A DNA stretch of 64,000 nt from Streptomyces sp. NRRL S-350. Lineage in GTDB: Bacteria > Actinomycetota > Actinomycetes > Streptomycetales > Streptomycetaceae. The notes beneath the pieces were generated by a model that saw nothing but the letters and a program-made list of their open reading frames with translations, was not told the DNA's origin and did not search any database. Below, piece by piece: positions 45,574-54,499 of this stretch. The translations under genes and the position numbers were made by a program. The stretch is taken from contig NZ_JOHO01000053.1 of assembly GCF_000719705.1 (NCBI RefSeq), positions 1 through 64,000 on the forward strand. The letters are read 5' to 3'. Within the stretch, counting starts at the first letter, position 1, and every line of letters starts with the position of its first letter.

Positions 45574-46056
45574 ATGCCGGATCTGCTGTGGGACGACGTC
45601 AGGGAGTTCTTCGACCCTGACCTGATGGGGTCACTGCCGGATGTGCAGGTCGCAGATACCTCGGTCGAGGACTGGCAGGCGGTGCTTGATCTGGTGCGGT
45701 CGCAGGGGTGGTCGTGCGAGTACTCCGAGGACGGTGTCGCGGTTCGGCTGCCGCGAGCTGCGGACATGCTGGCCCGCAGCGAGGGCGCCGACGCAGTGTT
45801 GAGGGTCTGGCCCGCCGCTGGATTTCTGGTGATCTTTCGGGCGTATGAGGCCAGCTCTATCGACTTCGATGTTGATCTGCGGGAACTGCGGGGCCAGGAC
45901 GGCGTCAACCTGCTGTGCCGTCTGCTGCGGGCGATCGGGCGCCGGCTCGGCAAGCCGGTGACGTTGACTCCGGAGTCCGATCCGCTCCACCCCGTTCTCG
46001 GGTTCGATGTCGAGGCCGACCGCGTGGTGCTGCTGGCGGAACCACGGCTCAGCTGA
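45574..46056 (+). CDS. Hypothetical protein
   Basis: About 160 residues (MPDLLWDDVREFFDPDLMGS ... HPVLGFDVEADRVVLLAEPR). The family is common in streptomycetes and has no assigned function; it pairs an N-terminal helix with a strand-rich body (LRVWPAAGFLVIFRAYEASS, IDFDVDLRELRGQDGVNLLC). An in-frame ATG at 45514 also has a G-rich upstream sequence. The last codons overlap the transposase stop by eight bases, so the IS element lies immediately against, or just inside, the gene's 3' end. Confidence 0.72.
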   Translation: MPDLLWDDVREFFDPDLMGSLPDVQVADTSVEDWQAVLDLVRSQGWSCEYSEDGVAVRLPRAADMLARSEGADAVLRVWPAAGFLVIFRAYEASSIDFDVDLRELRGQDGVNLLCRLLRAIGRRLGKPVTLTPESDPLHPVLGFDVEADRVVLLAEPRLS

Positions 46057-47400
46057 CCGCTTCGGCTGGCCGGGACTCGTAGAAGGTCCCGTCGCGGAGC
46101 ATCGCGAACAGGACGTCGACCCGGCGTCTGGCCAGACAGAGAAGTGCCTGGGTATGCGGCTTCCCTTGGCCGATCTTCTTGTCGTAGTAGGCGCGGGAGG
46201 CCGGGTCGCTGAGCGAGGCGAACGCGGCCAGGAAGAACGCCCGTTTGAGCTGCTTGTTGCCTCGGCGGGAGGGTTGCTCGCCGCGTATGGAGGAGCCGGA
46301 GCTGCGGGTCGCGGGGGCGAGGCCGGCGTAGGAGGCCAGGTGGGCGGCGGTCGGGAACGCTCTCGCATCGCCGACGTCGATCAGGACCCGGGCACCGGTC
46401 CTGGTGCCGATGCCGGGCATGGAGGTGAGGATCTTGGAGAGCGGGTGCTCGTCCAGCAGCTCCTGGATGCGCTTCTCCAGGAGCTTGCGCTGGTCGAGGA
46501 CGGCCCGCAGGGAGCCGGCCAGGCTCGGCACGATCAGCTCGGCCGCATCGGTGCCCGGGACTACCACGGTCTGCTCGTCGAGCGCGGTGAGGATCTCCTC
46601 GACCAGGCGCTCGAACATGCGCGGGGCCAAGGGCCGGGCGACGCCGAGCAGGCGACGGCGTCCGGCCTTGCGCAGGGCGGCAGGCGAGCCGAACTGCTCC
46701 AGCAGGGCCAGCACCGCCGGGTGGTCCAGTCGCGGCCCCAGGACACGTTCCAGGTGCGGGTGGATCTGCGTGAGCAGTCCGCGCAGGCGGTTGGCGATGC
46801 GGGTGGCCTCGCCGGCGAGGTCGTCGTCGAAGCCGACGACCATCTCCAGCTCGGCGATGGTCTCGTCGGTGAGCTCGATGCCGCGCAGGGTGTGCGGCAT
46901 GGTGCGGGCGGCATCCGCGATGACGAAGGCGTCGCGGGCGTCGGTCTTGGCCTCGCCGGGGTAGAGGTCGGCGATCCGGCGCATCGTCAGGCCGGGCAGG
47001 TAGGCGACGCGGCAGCCGGCGTCCCGGGCCACCGCCAGGGGCAGAGCGCCGATGGAGGCGGGCTGGTCGACGATGAACATCACGGTGCCGTGCTTGGCGG
47101 TGAGCTTGTCCAGCACGGCCCGCATCTTGGGCTCGCTATTCGGCAGCCGCTTGTCGAAGACCCGCTTGCCCGCCCGGGTCACCGCAGTTCCGTGGTGCTC
47201 GCCCTTGCCGACGTCCAGGCCCAGGAAGACATCCACATCGCCGGTGTCGATCATGCTGATCCCTCACGAGGTCGTCTGTCCCGGCCTCGTTGGCGTGGCA
47301 CCAGTCGCCGGCATCCACGTTACGAAGAGCCTCCCAGCACGCTGGTGGTCCTGCCTCTATCAGCGGTCTACCGAACTGCTTGACGTCCTCTCATGCCACC
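46040..47400 (-). mobile_element. IS110-family insertion sequence (limits approximate)
   Basis: The element comprises the transposase and probably about 100-150 bp of non-coding DNA upstream of it (right side here). IS110 elements lack conspicuous inverted repeats and target duplications, so the ends cannot be fixed by eye; the limits given are estimates. Confidence 0.6.
46049..47254 (-). CDS. IS110-family transposase
   Basis: About 401 residues. N-terminal DEDD RuvC-like domain (FLGLDVGKGEHHGTAVTRAG, FIVDQPASIG, KTDARDAFVIADAARTM) and C-terminal transposase_20 domain with the Ser nucleophile region (MPGIGTRTGARVLIDVGDAR, LASYAGLAPATRSSGSSIRG, RRGNKQLKRAFFLAAFASL). Length and motifs are complete, so the enzyme is likely active. 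Members use a bridge RNA encoded in the element's non-coding end, here expected upstream of the start codon. Confidence 0.95.
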   Translation of the reverse strand: MIDTGDVDVFLGLDVGKGEHHGTAVTRAGKRVFDKRLPNSEPKMRAVLDKLTAKHGTVMFIVDQPASIGALPLAVARDAGCRVAYLPGLTMRRIADLYPGEAKTDARDAFVIADAARTMPHTLRGIELTDETIAELEMVVGFDDDLAGEATRIANRLRGLLTQIHPHLERVLGPRLDHPAVLALLEQFGSPAALRKAGRRRLLGVARPLAPRMFERLVEEILTALDEQTVVVPGTDAAELIVPSLAGSLRAVLDQRKLLEKRIQELLDEHPLSKILTSMPGIGTRTGARVLIDVGDARAFPTAAHLASYAGLAPATRSSGSSIRGEQPSRRGNKQLKRAFFLAAFASLSDPASRAYYDKKIGQGKPHTQALLCLARRRVDVLFAMLRDGTFYESRPAEAVS

Positions 47401-47625
47401 CGGGTCGGCGACCGGGGCGGTGTGGGGTCCGCACACTGTGTCGCGAACGCCGGGCGGCCACCGGTGGCGAGGGCGACACGACGTTCAGCAGGAGACCTGC
47501 TCATCTTCCTTTTTCCACAGTCTGGTTCGGAATGCGCGGGATGACCGGAGCGGCGTCGGGGAGCCGCTAGCGTCGGAGGCAGCCGCCCCGACGAGGGGTG
47601 GGTGCGTCGATGGATCGGAGCCAGC

Positions 47626-49035
47626 GTGGTCCCCATGACCCTGCAAGAGATCGCCGAGGCCGTCGGGGGCGCGCTGCACGACGTGCCCGATCCGGACGCG
47701 GTGGTGGACCGGCCAGGGGTCATCGACTCGCGCCTGGTGGAACCCGGAGCGCTGTTCATCGCGCTGCCGGGCGAGCACACCGACGGGCACCGGTTCGCCG
47801 AGGCCGCCGTCCGGGCCGGGGCAACCGCCGTGCTCGCTGCCCGGCCGGTCGGGGTGCCGGCCGTCGTGGTGCCGGACGTCCAGGACGCGATGGGCGCCCT
47901 GGCCCGCGCGGTGCTCGACCGGCTGAAGGCGCCGACCGTGATCGGGCTGACCGGCTCGGCCGGGAAGACCGGCACCAAGGACCTGCTGGCCCAGGTGCTG
48001 GAGACCATGGACACCACGGTGGCCACGCCGCTGTCGTTCAACGGCGAGATCGGCCTGCCGCTGACCGTCTTCCGGGCGGACGAGAGCACCCGCCTGCTGG
48101 TGCTGGAGATGGGCGCGCGCGGCGCGGGGCACATCAAGTACCTGACGGGGATCGTCCCGCCGAAGGTCGGCCTGGTCCTGAACGTCGGCACCGCGCACGT
48201 GGGCGAGTTCGGCGGCGGGAAGGAGTCGATCGCCGCCGCGAAGGGCGAACTCGTCGAGGCCCTGCCCGCCGACGGCCTGGCGGTGCTGAACGCCGACGAC
48301 CCGTACGTCATGTCGATGGCGCCGCGCACGGTCGCGCCGGTCCTGACGTTCGGGCGGGAGGCAGGGGACGTGCGGGCTGTCGACGTGGAGCTGGACGGCG
48401 CCGGGCGGCCGTCGTTCACCCTCACGTACCGGGGCGAGCGCGCCCCCGTGGAGCTGGGGCTGCACGGCGCGCACCACGTCTCCAACGCGACGGCCGCCGC
48501 CGCGGTGGCGATCGGGCTGGGCGCGGGCGTGCGGCAGGCGGCGGAGGCGCTGACCGGTGCCCGGCAGCTGACGCCGGGCCGAATGGACGTCACCGAGCGG
48601 CCGGACGGCGTGACGGTGATCAACGACGCGTTCAACGCGAACCCCGAGTCGATGGCCGTCGCCCTCGCCGCGCTCACCGCCATGGCCGACAGCGGCGGGC
48701 GCAGGACGGTGGCGGTGCTGGGCGAGATGCGGGAGCTGGGCGAGGAGTCCGAGGCCCACCACGCGGAGCTGGGCCGGCTCGTCGCCCGCAGCGGGATCAC
48801 CGACCTGATCGCGGTCGGCGACCGGGAGGCCCGGCTGGTGCACGACCGGGCGGTGGCGGGAGGCGTCAACGGCACGCTGGTGCCGGACCGCGACGCCGCC
48901 CTCGACCTGCTGCTGACCTACCTCCGGCCGGGAGACGTGGTGCTGGTGAAGGGCTCCCACAGCGTCGGGCTGGAGGACACGGCTATGCGCCTCGCCAAGC
49001 CCGACGCCGCCGACGCCGCCGACGGCGCGCGCTGA
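47626..49035 (+). CDS. murF: MurF-like UDP-MurNAc-tripeptide:D-Ala-D-Ala ligase
   Basis: About 469 residues with the Mur ligase three-domain layout: N-terminal substrate domain (SRLVEPGALFIALPGEHTDG), ATP-binding domain (VIGLTGSAGKTGTKDLLAQV, LVLEMGARGAGHIKYL, GTAHVGEFGGGKESIAAAKG), and C-terminal domain (VINDAFNANPESMAVALAAL, GEMRELGEESEAHHAELG). It adds D-Ala-D-Ala to the peptidoglycan precursor. It is alone, outside any dcw cluster, so it is probably a second copy. GTG 47626 follows GGAG; GTG 47602 and ATG 47635 are alternatives. Confidence 0.9.
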   Translation: MVPMTLQEIAEAVGGALHDVPDPDAVVDRPGVIDSRLVEPGALFIALPGEHTDGHRFAEAAVRAGATAVLAARPVGVPAVVVPDVQDAMGALARAVLDRLKAPTVIGLTGSAGKTGTKDLLAQVLETMDTTVATPLSFNGEIGLPLTVFRADESTRLLVLEMGARGAGHIKYLTGIVPPKVGLVLNVGTAHVGEFGGGKESIAAAKGELVEALPADGLAVLNADDPYVMSMAPRTVAPVLTFGREAGDVRAVDVELDGAGRPSFTLTYRGERAPVELGLHGAHHVSNATAAAAVAIGLGAGVRQAAEALTGARQLTPGRMDVTERPDGVTVINDAFNANPESMAVALAALTAMADSGGRRTVAVLGEMRELGEESEAHHAELGRLVARSGITDLIAVGDREARLVHDRAVAGGVNGTLVPDRDAALDLLLTYLRPGDVVLVKGSHSVGLEDTAMRLAKPDAADAADGAR

Positions 49036-49165
49036 TCACACGGCGGCGACCGGGGCGACCGGGTCTCGGCCGGCCGCAGGAGGACCGCCGGCCCGGGGCG
49101 ACCGGCCGGCCCGGGGCTCGCAGGCTGACACGGCGGTGGGCCGACCGGCGGCGGTTGGCGTCGTG

Positions 49166-49696
49166 TCAGTCGGCGGCCGGTCGGGTGGCGGGCCGGACAC
49201 GGAAGGAGAAGGCCTCCATCAGGGGCTTGCGCTGGGTCTTCTGGACGGCGGCGATGCGCCACTGCCCGTGGGCCTCCCGGACCAGTGTGTAGGTGGCGAG
49301 CTTGTCGAGCCGGCTGGGCTTGGCACTGCTCTTGCGCACGTCGCCGCGGGTCACCGCCACGGCGGTGTCCGGGCCGTAGAAGCGCAGGTCGGCCAGGTCG
49401 AGGTCCAGCCGGGTGTCCTTGAGGAAACTGTCGAACAGGGCTTGGTGGGCACGGCCGATCTCGGTGGCGCCCCGGTAGAGGGTGCCGGCGTAGGTGACGT
49501 CGGTGGCGTCGGAGGTGAAGCACGCCCCGTACGCGGGGCCGTCACCGTCGGCCCAGGCGGCGGTGCTGCGCTGCAGCAGGGCGCGGACGGCGGCGGTGTC
49601 CTCGGAGCGGTCGGCGTGGGCGGGCTGGTGGCTGGTCATGGTCGAGTCCTCCGGGTGGTCTGGGGTGGTGGTGGCGTCGACGGTCTCGGTACGCAT
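49166..49696 (-). CDS. SnoaL-like / SgcJ-EcaC family protein
   Basis: About 176 residues. A single NTF2-like fold: VRALLQRSTAAWADGDGPAY, YAGTLYRGATEIGRAHQALF, DLADLRFYGPDTAVAVTRGD, WRIAAVQKTQRKP. Members occur in secondary-metabolite loci, but catalysis is unclear. GTG/ATG choice: ATG 49696 follows GGAGGGG by five bases and is used here; ATG 49639 also follows GGAGGA. Divergent from the MarR regulator and probably repressed by it. Confidence 0.8.
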   Translation of the reverse strand: MRTETVDATTTPDHPEDSTMTSHQPAHADRSEDTAAVRALLQRSTAAWADGDGPAYGACFTSDATDVTYAGTLYRGATEIGRAHQALFDSFLKDTRLDLDLADLRFYGPDTAVAVTRGDVRKSSAKPSRLDKLATYTLVREAHGQWRIAAVQKTQRKPLMEAFSFRVRPATRPAAD

Positions 49697-49739
49697 GGCA
49701 TCCCCTCCGTGATAGCTTCGCCAGTGAAGACGCTTCCTC

Positions 49740-49781
49740 GAAGATTTATCTTCTCTTGGAATTTATCTTCCTCGAGGAAGA
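49740..49781. promoter_or_regulatory. Two palindromes in the MarR divergent promoter
   Basis: GAAGAT-TT-ATCTTC (49740-49753) and the perfect 16-bp palindrome TCTTCCTCGAGGAAGA (49766-49781) lie in an AT-rich island between the SnoaL-like and MarR genes. Centres are about 27 bp apart. They are likely operators for the MarR protein, covering both promoters. Confidence 0.65.
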
Positions 49782-49790
49782 GATTATGGA

Positions 49791-50264
49791 GTGGAGAAGC
49801 CCGTGTCAACGCATGCCATCCCGCCCGGGGCCGACGAGACCTACCGTCGGTACCTGAGCGCCGTGATGCTCCACGGCCACGCCGGCGCCAAGGCGTGCGG
49901 CCTCGGCGCCACCGACCTGTACGCACTGAACGCGCTGGAACTCTGCGGGCCCATGACCCCCGGGGAACTGGGCGCGCGGACGGGCCTGACCACCGGCCCC
50001 ACCACGCGCCTCGTCGACCGGCTGGAGGAGGCCGGCTACGTCCGCCGCGCCCCGTCCCCCGATGACCGGCGCAAGGTGATCGTCGAACCCGTCGGAAAGC
50101 CCGCCGGCCTCGACGAGGCGATGGCCCCCGCCCGCCGGCGGATCGGCGAACTCCTCGGCGGTTACACCCCCGAGCAGTTGGAGGTCCTCTTCGACTACTT
50201 CGCCCGCGCCGCCGACGCATATCAGGCCGCCGCCGAGCAGCTTCGCGACCGCGACGCCGCCTGA
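49791..50264 (+). CDS. MarR-family regulator
   Basis: About 157 residues. The winged helix is GPMTPGELGARTGLTTGPTT, RLVDRLEEAGYVRRAPSPDD, RRKVIVEP, flanked by dimerisation helices; the C-terminal helix is QLEVLFDYFARAADAYQAAA. It starts at GTG 49791 or, twelve bases on, at GTG 49803 where GGAG is better placed. Divergent from the SnoaL-like gene with two palindromes in between, a typical autorepressor layout. Confidence 0.87.
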   Translation: MEKPVSTHAIPPGADETYRRYLSAVMLHGHAGAKACGLGATDLYALNALELCGPMTPGELGARTGLTTGPTTRLVDRLEEAGYVRRAPSPDDRRKVIVEPVGKPAGLDEAMAPARRRIGELLGGYTPEQLEVLFDYFARAADAYQAAAEQLRDRDAA

Positions 50265-50613
50265 CAACCGGCCCCGACGGACCCTGCCCCCCTCGTCAAG
50301 GCCTCCTCGTCAAGGCCTCCTCCAGCGGGGGTGTGTCGGCCGCGTCGCGAGGTCCGTGAAGGGCGTCCGCGGTCGGGAAGGGCGTCCGCGGTCGGGAAGG
50401 ACGTCCGCGGTCGGGAAGGAAGACGGCGTCCGCCGGTGCCCCGGTCGTCACCGGCGAACGCCGTGGCGATCGCGCCGAGCCCGGATCTCCGCGTCCCACC
50501 CGCGACATACCGGTACGACCGACCCGGAAGGCGTGGACGGTGTCGGCGGGAAGATAGGGTCGCCCTAGCTTTTCCAGTGAGATCGATAGGCATGGGCGCG
50601 GGGAGGTCCGGGT
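50265..50613. other. Intergenic stretch with 19-bp tandem repeats
   Basis: No gene is seen. Three copies of GGCGTCCGCGGTCGGGAAG (third with one change) run from 50362 to 50418, and a GTCAAGGCCTCCTC duplication lies near 50295-50325. The promoter of the next operon should lie near 50520-50600. Confidence 0.6.
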
Positions 50614-51246
50614 GTGTTCGTGACGACGGGGCAGGCCGGCTCGGCGCTGGGATGTTCGATTCCGACGGTGAAGAAGCTGATGGCCACCGGCGTGGTGCCC
50701 GGCGTGCGCGACGTCGGCCGGCAGGTGTTCCCGCTGGCCGCGCTCCAGCGGTTGCAGGCCCGGCCGGCCGCGGACCTGAGCGTGCTCGGCCGGGCCGAGG
50801 TGGCGGTGCTGCGCTCGGACGCCCCGGCCCGGGTGGACGAGGCGGACCGGGAGTGGATCGGCTTCGGTACCGCGCTCGACGAGGCGCAGCTGCTGGCGGC
50901 GCTGTCGGGCTGGTGGCGGTGCGACCCGGCGCGGGTCGCGGCCGGCGGCGTGCTGCCGGTGACGGTGGCCGGGTTCGTCGTCGCGGTGCTGACCGGCCTG
51001 ACCGAGTGGGAGTCCGACGGCACGGCCGGCACCACGGGGCGCTACCGGTTTCCGAAGGCACGGCTGGGCGGCTACCTGACCGACCTCACCGCCCCGGCGA
51101 ACGCCGCCGACCCGGCCGACCCGGAGGATGCGCGGCTGGCGCGCCTGCTGCTCGGAACCCGCCTGGCGTCCGTCTCCGGCGGCCCGATCGCCTACGTCAC
51201 CACCCGGCCGACCGCCGACACCGCCGACGAGGGGGAGCCAGCCTGA
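50614..51246 (+). CDS. Helix-turn-helix protein, first gene of a coupled operon
   Basis: About 210 residues. The N-terminus (MFVTTGQAGSALGCSIPTVK, KLMATGVVPGVRDVGRQVFP) is an excisionase/MerR-type winged helix. The remainder (DEAQLLAALSGWWRCDPARV, GYLTDLT) is a conserved region of unknown role. GTG 50614 follows GGGGAGG. Its stop overlaps the next start (TGATG). Such proteins precede replication or telomere genes in actinomycete elements; here it may regulate the operon. Confidence 0.65.
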   Translation: MFVTTGQAGSALGCSIPTVKKLMATGVVPGVRDVGRQVFPLAALQRLQARPAADLSVLGRAEVAVLRSDAPARVDEADREWIGFGTALDEAQLLAALSGWWRCDPARVAAGGVLPVTVAGFVVAVLTGLTEWESDGTAGTTGRYRFPKARLGGYLTDLTAPANAADPADPEDARLARLLLGTRLASVSGGPIAYVTTRPTADTADEGEPA

Positions 51247-53522
51247 TGGACCGCAAGACGTACACCGCCGAGCTCGCCGGTCTGCGCGAGCTGCGCTCCG
51301 AGATCACGGCCGCCGAGAAGGCCGTCGCCGCCGCGCAGAAGGAGCTGGACAAGCTCAGCGCCCAGCGTGCGCGCCGGGTGGCCGGACTCGCGGGGTACGA
51401 AGGCGCGAAGGCAGAGACCATCGCGAAGGCCTCGGGCCTGGCGGTCGGCGACGTGGTGCGGATCGCGCCCCTGCTGGACCCGACCCCGGCCGCCGTCCGC
51501 GCCGCCAAGGCCGACGGCCAGGCCGCCACCGCGGCGCCCGCACCCGTCGAGGCGCCGACGGGGGAGCCGGTCGCCGAGCCCGCCGCCGCGGTCGCCCCGG
51601 CGCTGACCCGACCGGCCCCCGTACCCGAGCAGCCGGCCCCGGTCGCCCCGGTCGCCCCGGTGACCGCGGCCGCCTCGGTGACCGCGGCCTCGGTCGAGGT
51701 CGAGGTCGTCGTCGAGGACCAGGCCGTCGTCGAGCAGCCCGCCTCGGTCGAGGCGGCTGTGTCGGTCGCTCCGGTCGCTCCGGTCGCTCCGGTCGCTGCT
51801 GCGCCGCGGCCGGTGGCCGAGGTCGGCCCGCGTGAGCTGCCGACTCTCCCCGAGGGCCCGGCGGGCGCGCGGTTCGAGGCCGTGACCACGGGCCTGGTCT
51901 CCAGGCGTCCCAACTTCACGCAGCAGGCCCGCTCCACGGTGTTCCTGGACGTAGCGGCCGGTCTGCTCGCGGTCCGCGACCAGGTCGTCCGGGTCGACCT
52001 CGGCGCCCGCACCCCGGGCGAGATCCTCGACGCGGTCCTGGCCACCGCGCCCGGCACCGAGCGGGTCTACATCACCGCCGGCGCCCCCTGGCACGACGGC
52101 GCCGAGCGCTACTCCACGCTCAAGGACGCCGTCGCCGCCTGGCTGAACACCCCGTCGGAGCGGTGGACCACCGCCGTCGGCTCCGGCCGGGACAAGCTCG
52201 CTGGGCACTTCGTGCACCAGCGCCAGCCGGTGGGCCGCTACGCCCCCGCGGCCGCGCCGGACGGCGGCAGCACGGAGATCCGGTCGATGGGGGAGTGGTT
52301 CGACCCGGACGGTGCCGACGTCGTGACCTGCCGCCAGGCGTTCACGCTGCTGTGGCAGGCGCTGCGCCGGCACTGGGACGACGCGGTGCTGATGGGCTCG
52401 CCGTCGCAGACCGGGCGGGACCTGTGGTCGCGCACCATTCCGACGACGGGCAAGTGGGCGGGCGGCTACCCGGTGCTGTCCGAGGAGCTGCGGGGCCTGC
52501 TGCACGCGACGGGCGGTCAGGGCCGCACCGAGCTGATCCTGCCGCCGCGCGTCCCGGAGCAGCTGCCCGCGCTGGTGGAGTACGACCGCACCTTCGCCTA
52601 CGCGAAGCACCTGTGGAAGTCGCCGGTGGGAACGCCGCGCCGGATCACGGCCGCCGCGTTCGCGGCGATGACCGAGGCGGAGCAGGTCAAGGCGCTGATG
52701 TCCTGCTCGCACTGGAACGTGCGCGTGACCGTCCCGGCCGGCTGGACCCACGTCGGGCTGCTGCCCGCCCCGGTGACCGGTGACCGGGCCTGGGTCTACC
52801 CCTCGGAGCCGGGCGCCACGTTCACCACGTGGGCGGGCGGCGCGGAGGTGCACCTGGCCCTGTCGAACCACATCGCGCCGTGGAAGGTCGAGATCCTCGG
52901 CGGTCTGCTCTTCGAGGACGGCAAGCCGCTGGACGAGTGGGGCAAGCGGTTGAAGGTCGCCTGGGCGGACCTGACCAACCTCTCCAAGCTGCACGCCGAC
53001 GAGCGCCAGCGACAGGCGGCCTATCTCGCCTCCCGCGCGGTCCGCAGTGTGCTGCTGTTCGGCCTGGGCGGGTTCGCGCAGCGCCCGCGCCTGGTCTCCG
53101 GCACCACCCCGGTCGGCGAGGCGCTGCCGGACGGGGTGGAGATCCTCGGCCAGGACGGCGAGGTGGTGACCTGGCAGCGGCAGGCCGGCTTCTCCCGCGA
53201 CCCGTACGCCCACCCCGAGTGGGCCGCCTACGTCTGGTCCGGCGCCCGGGCGGCGCTGCTGGACATGAAGTACCGCCAGGGCAAGGAGGTTATCGGCCAC
53301 GCCGGCGCCCTGCACGCGAAGCCCGGCACGGTCGTCTACTTCGGCACGGACGGCATCGCCCTGACCGAGCGCCAGCCCTGGCCCTACCGGGGCGAGGTGG
53401 GCGACTACCTCCTCAAGGGCCACCTCACCGGCCCCGTCGAGCACCCGAGGAGCCAGGAGCAGTACCTCAAGCTGCGCGCCCTGGGCCGCGCCGAACTCGC
53501 CGCGAAGGGAGCTGACCAGTGA
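51246..53522 (+). CDS. Large protein of unknown function, possibly telomere-associated/polymerase-like
   Basis: About 758 residues. An N-terminal coiled coil (LRELRSEITAAEKAVAAAQK, about 10-45) leads to a Pro/Ala/Val linker (about 95-195) with tandem APV repeats, then a globular body of about 550 residues. TVVYFGTDGIALTE near 695-709 resembles the GTD-type palm motif of family B polymerases, and MGSPSQTGRDLW near 390 may be an upstream palm segment; both are weak matches by eye. With the coupled smaller gene it recalls Tac/Tpc-like pairs of linear plasmids. I cannot assign a function. Confidence 0.55.
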   Translation: MDRKTYTAELAGLRELRSEITAAEKAVAAAQKELDKLSAQRARRVAGLAGYEGAKAETIAKASGLAVGDVVRIAPLLDPTPAAVRAAKADGQAATAAPAPVEAPTGEPVAEPAAAVAPALTRPAPVPEQPAPVAPVAPVTAAASVTAASVEVEVVVEDQAVVEQPASVEAAVSVAPVAPVAPVAAAPRPVAEVGPRELPTLPEGPAGARFEAVTTGLVSRRPNFTQQARSTVFLDVAAGLLAVRDQVVRVDLGARTPGEILDAVLATAPGTERVYITAGAPWHDGAERYSTLKDAVAAWLNTPSERWTTAVGSGRDKLAGHFVHQRQPVGRYAPAAAPDGGSTEIRSMGEWFDPDGADVVTCRQAFTLLWQALRRHWDDAVLMGSPSQTGRDLWSRTIPTTGKWAGGYPVLSEELRGLLHATGGQGRTELILPPRVPEQLPALVEYDRTFAYAKHLWKSPVGTPRRITAAAFAAMTEAEQVKALMSCSHWNVRVTVPAGWTHVGLLPAPVTGDRAWVYPSEPGATFTTWAGGAEVHLALSNHIAPWKVEILGGLLFEDGKPLDEWGKRLKVAWADLTNLSKLHADERQRQAAYLASRAVRSVLLFGLGGFAQRPRLVSGTTPVGEALPDGVEILGQDGEVVTWQRQAGFSRDPYAHPEWAAYVWSGARAALLDMKYRQGKEVIGHAGALHAKPGTVVYFGTDGIALTERQPWPYRGEVGDYLLKGHLTGPVEHPRSQEQYLKLRALGRAELAAKGADQ

Positions 53523-54220
53523 GCCCGGCCGACCCGAACCAGCCGAACGAAGCCGCCCGCCTGACCCAGGAACTGATCGACCAGGGCTACACCAAGCGCC
53601 AGGTCGCCAGGATGCTCGGCCGCGACGCCTCGCTCGTCTCCCAGTTCTTCACCAAGGGCAAGGGCAAGGCGTTCGTCGCCGCGCTGCGCCAGGTCGTCCG
53701 GGCGGTGCACGGCGGCGAACGCGACCCCGAGGCGCTCGCCGCCGTCGCCCGGGAGAACGTTCAGCGGCGCCGCACGAAGACCGGGCAGAAGGCCCGGGTA
53801 CGCGGCAAGGACGTCGTCGGCGAGGCAGGCGGCTCGATGGCCGGCCGGGCAGGGAAGCAGGCCATCAAGTCCGGCGCCGCCCACCTCGCCGCCGTGGTGC
53901 ACGAGACCGGCCAGGCCGGTGGCCGCCTCGCCTTCACCGTCCGGATGAAAGCCGACCAGTACACGATGTCGGCCGGCTCCACCGAGGACTCCCCGGGGCT
54001 GCGCCGCGGCTTCATCCCCCGCGCGGACGGCACGGAGGAGCGCACCTACGGCTCCGCGTCCACCGGCGGGTTCGACGCCGCCGAGTGGAGTCGGCGGGTC
54101 GCCGAGCACCACGGCGACGTCACCGAGGCCATGAAGGGGTGGCTGGTGGAGACCGGCCGCGCCGTCGAGGACGCCGACATCGCCTACCTCGAAGTCCGCG
54201 GCTGGGTGCCGCCCGAGTAG
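53519..54220 (+). CDS. Helix-turn-helix protein, partner of the large protein
   Basis: About 233 residues. GTG 53519 overlaps the upstream stop (GTGA). An N-terminal helix-turn-helix (LIDQGYTKRQVARMLGRDAS, LVSQFFTKGKGKAFVAALRQ) is followed by a basic stretch (VQRRRTKTGQKARVRGKDVV) and a C-terminal domain (TGGFDAAEWSRRVAEHHGDV). Small basic partner next to a large protein is the pattern of terminal-protein operons, but no sequence proof of terminal-protein function is visible. Confidence 0.6.
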   Translation: MSPADPNQPNEAARLTQELIDQGYTKRQVARMLGRDASLVSQFFTKGKGKAFVAALRQVVRAVHGGERDPEALAAVARENVQRRRTKTGQKARVRGKDVVGEAGGSMAGRAGKQAIKSGAAHLAAVVHETGQAGGRLAFTVRMKADQYTMSAGSTEDSPGLRRGFIPRADGTEERTYGSASTGGFDAAEWSRRVAEHHGDVTEAMKGWLVETGRAVEDADIAYLEVRGWVPPE

Positions 54221-54253
54221 CACCGCCCGCCCCCGCACGTGCGACTGGGCGCT

Positions 54254-54499
54254 TCAGTCGGCGAGTGGGCGGTCGAGTCGGCGGGTTGAGCATGTGGTGT
54301 CGGCGCACTCAGCGCGGTGGTGGTCGGGCGGCTCCCACCAGGCGGCGGCGTCGTGGAACGGGCAGCCGATGCGCGCGGACTTCGTGGTGCTCTCCGAGCC
54401 GTAATGGCCCGTGTCGCGCCGGGAGTTGGCGCGGGTCCAGCCGCGGCCGACGTCGGTGGGCTGGACAGGTCGAGTACGGGGCGTGATTGCGCAGGTCAC
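54254..54499 (-). CDS. Small Cys/His-containing hypothetical protein
   Basis: About 81 residues from GTG 54499, which follows GAGGGGA. The C-terminal part (IGCPFHDAAAWWEPPDHHRA, ECADTTC) has three Cys and several His that could bind a metal. Family unknown. The frame is open upstream to 54664, but that part is low-complexity. Confidence 0.45.
   Translation of the reverse strand: MTCAITPRTRPVQPTDVGRGWTRANSRRDTGHYGSESTTKSARIGCPFHDAAAWWEPPDHHRAECADTTCSTRRLDRPLAD

Noticed and set aside
50614..54220. Direct assignment as tap and tpg
   Set aside because: Sizes and order are suggestive but I could not recognise Tap or Tpg sequence signatures, so only an analogy is reported.
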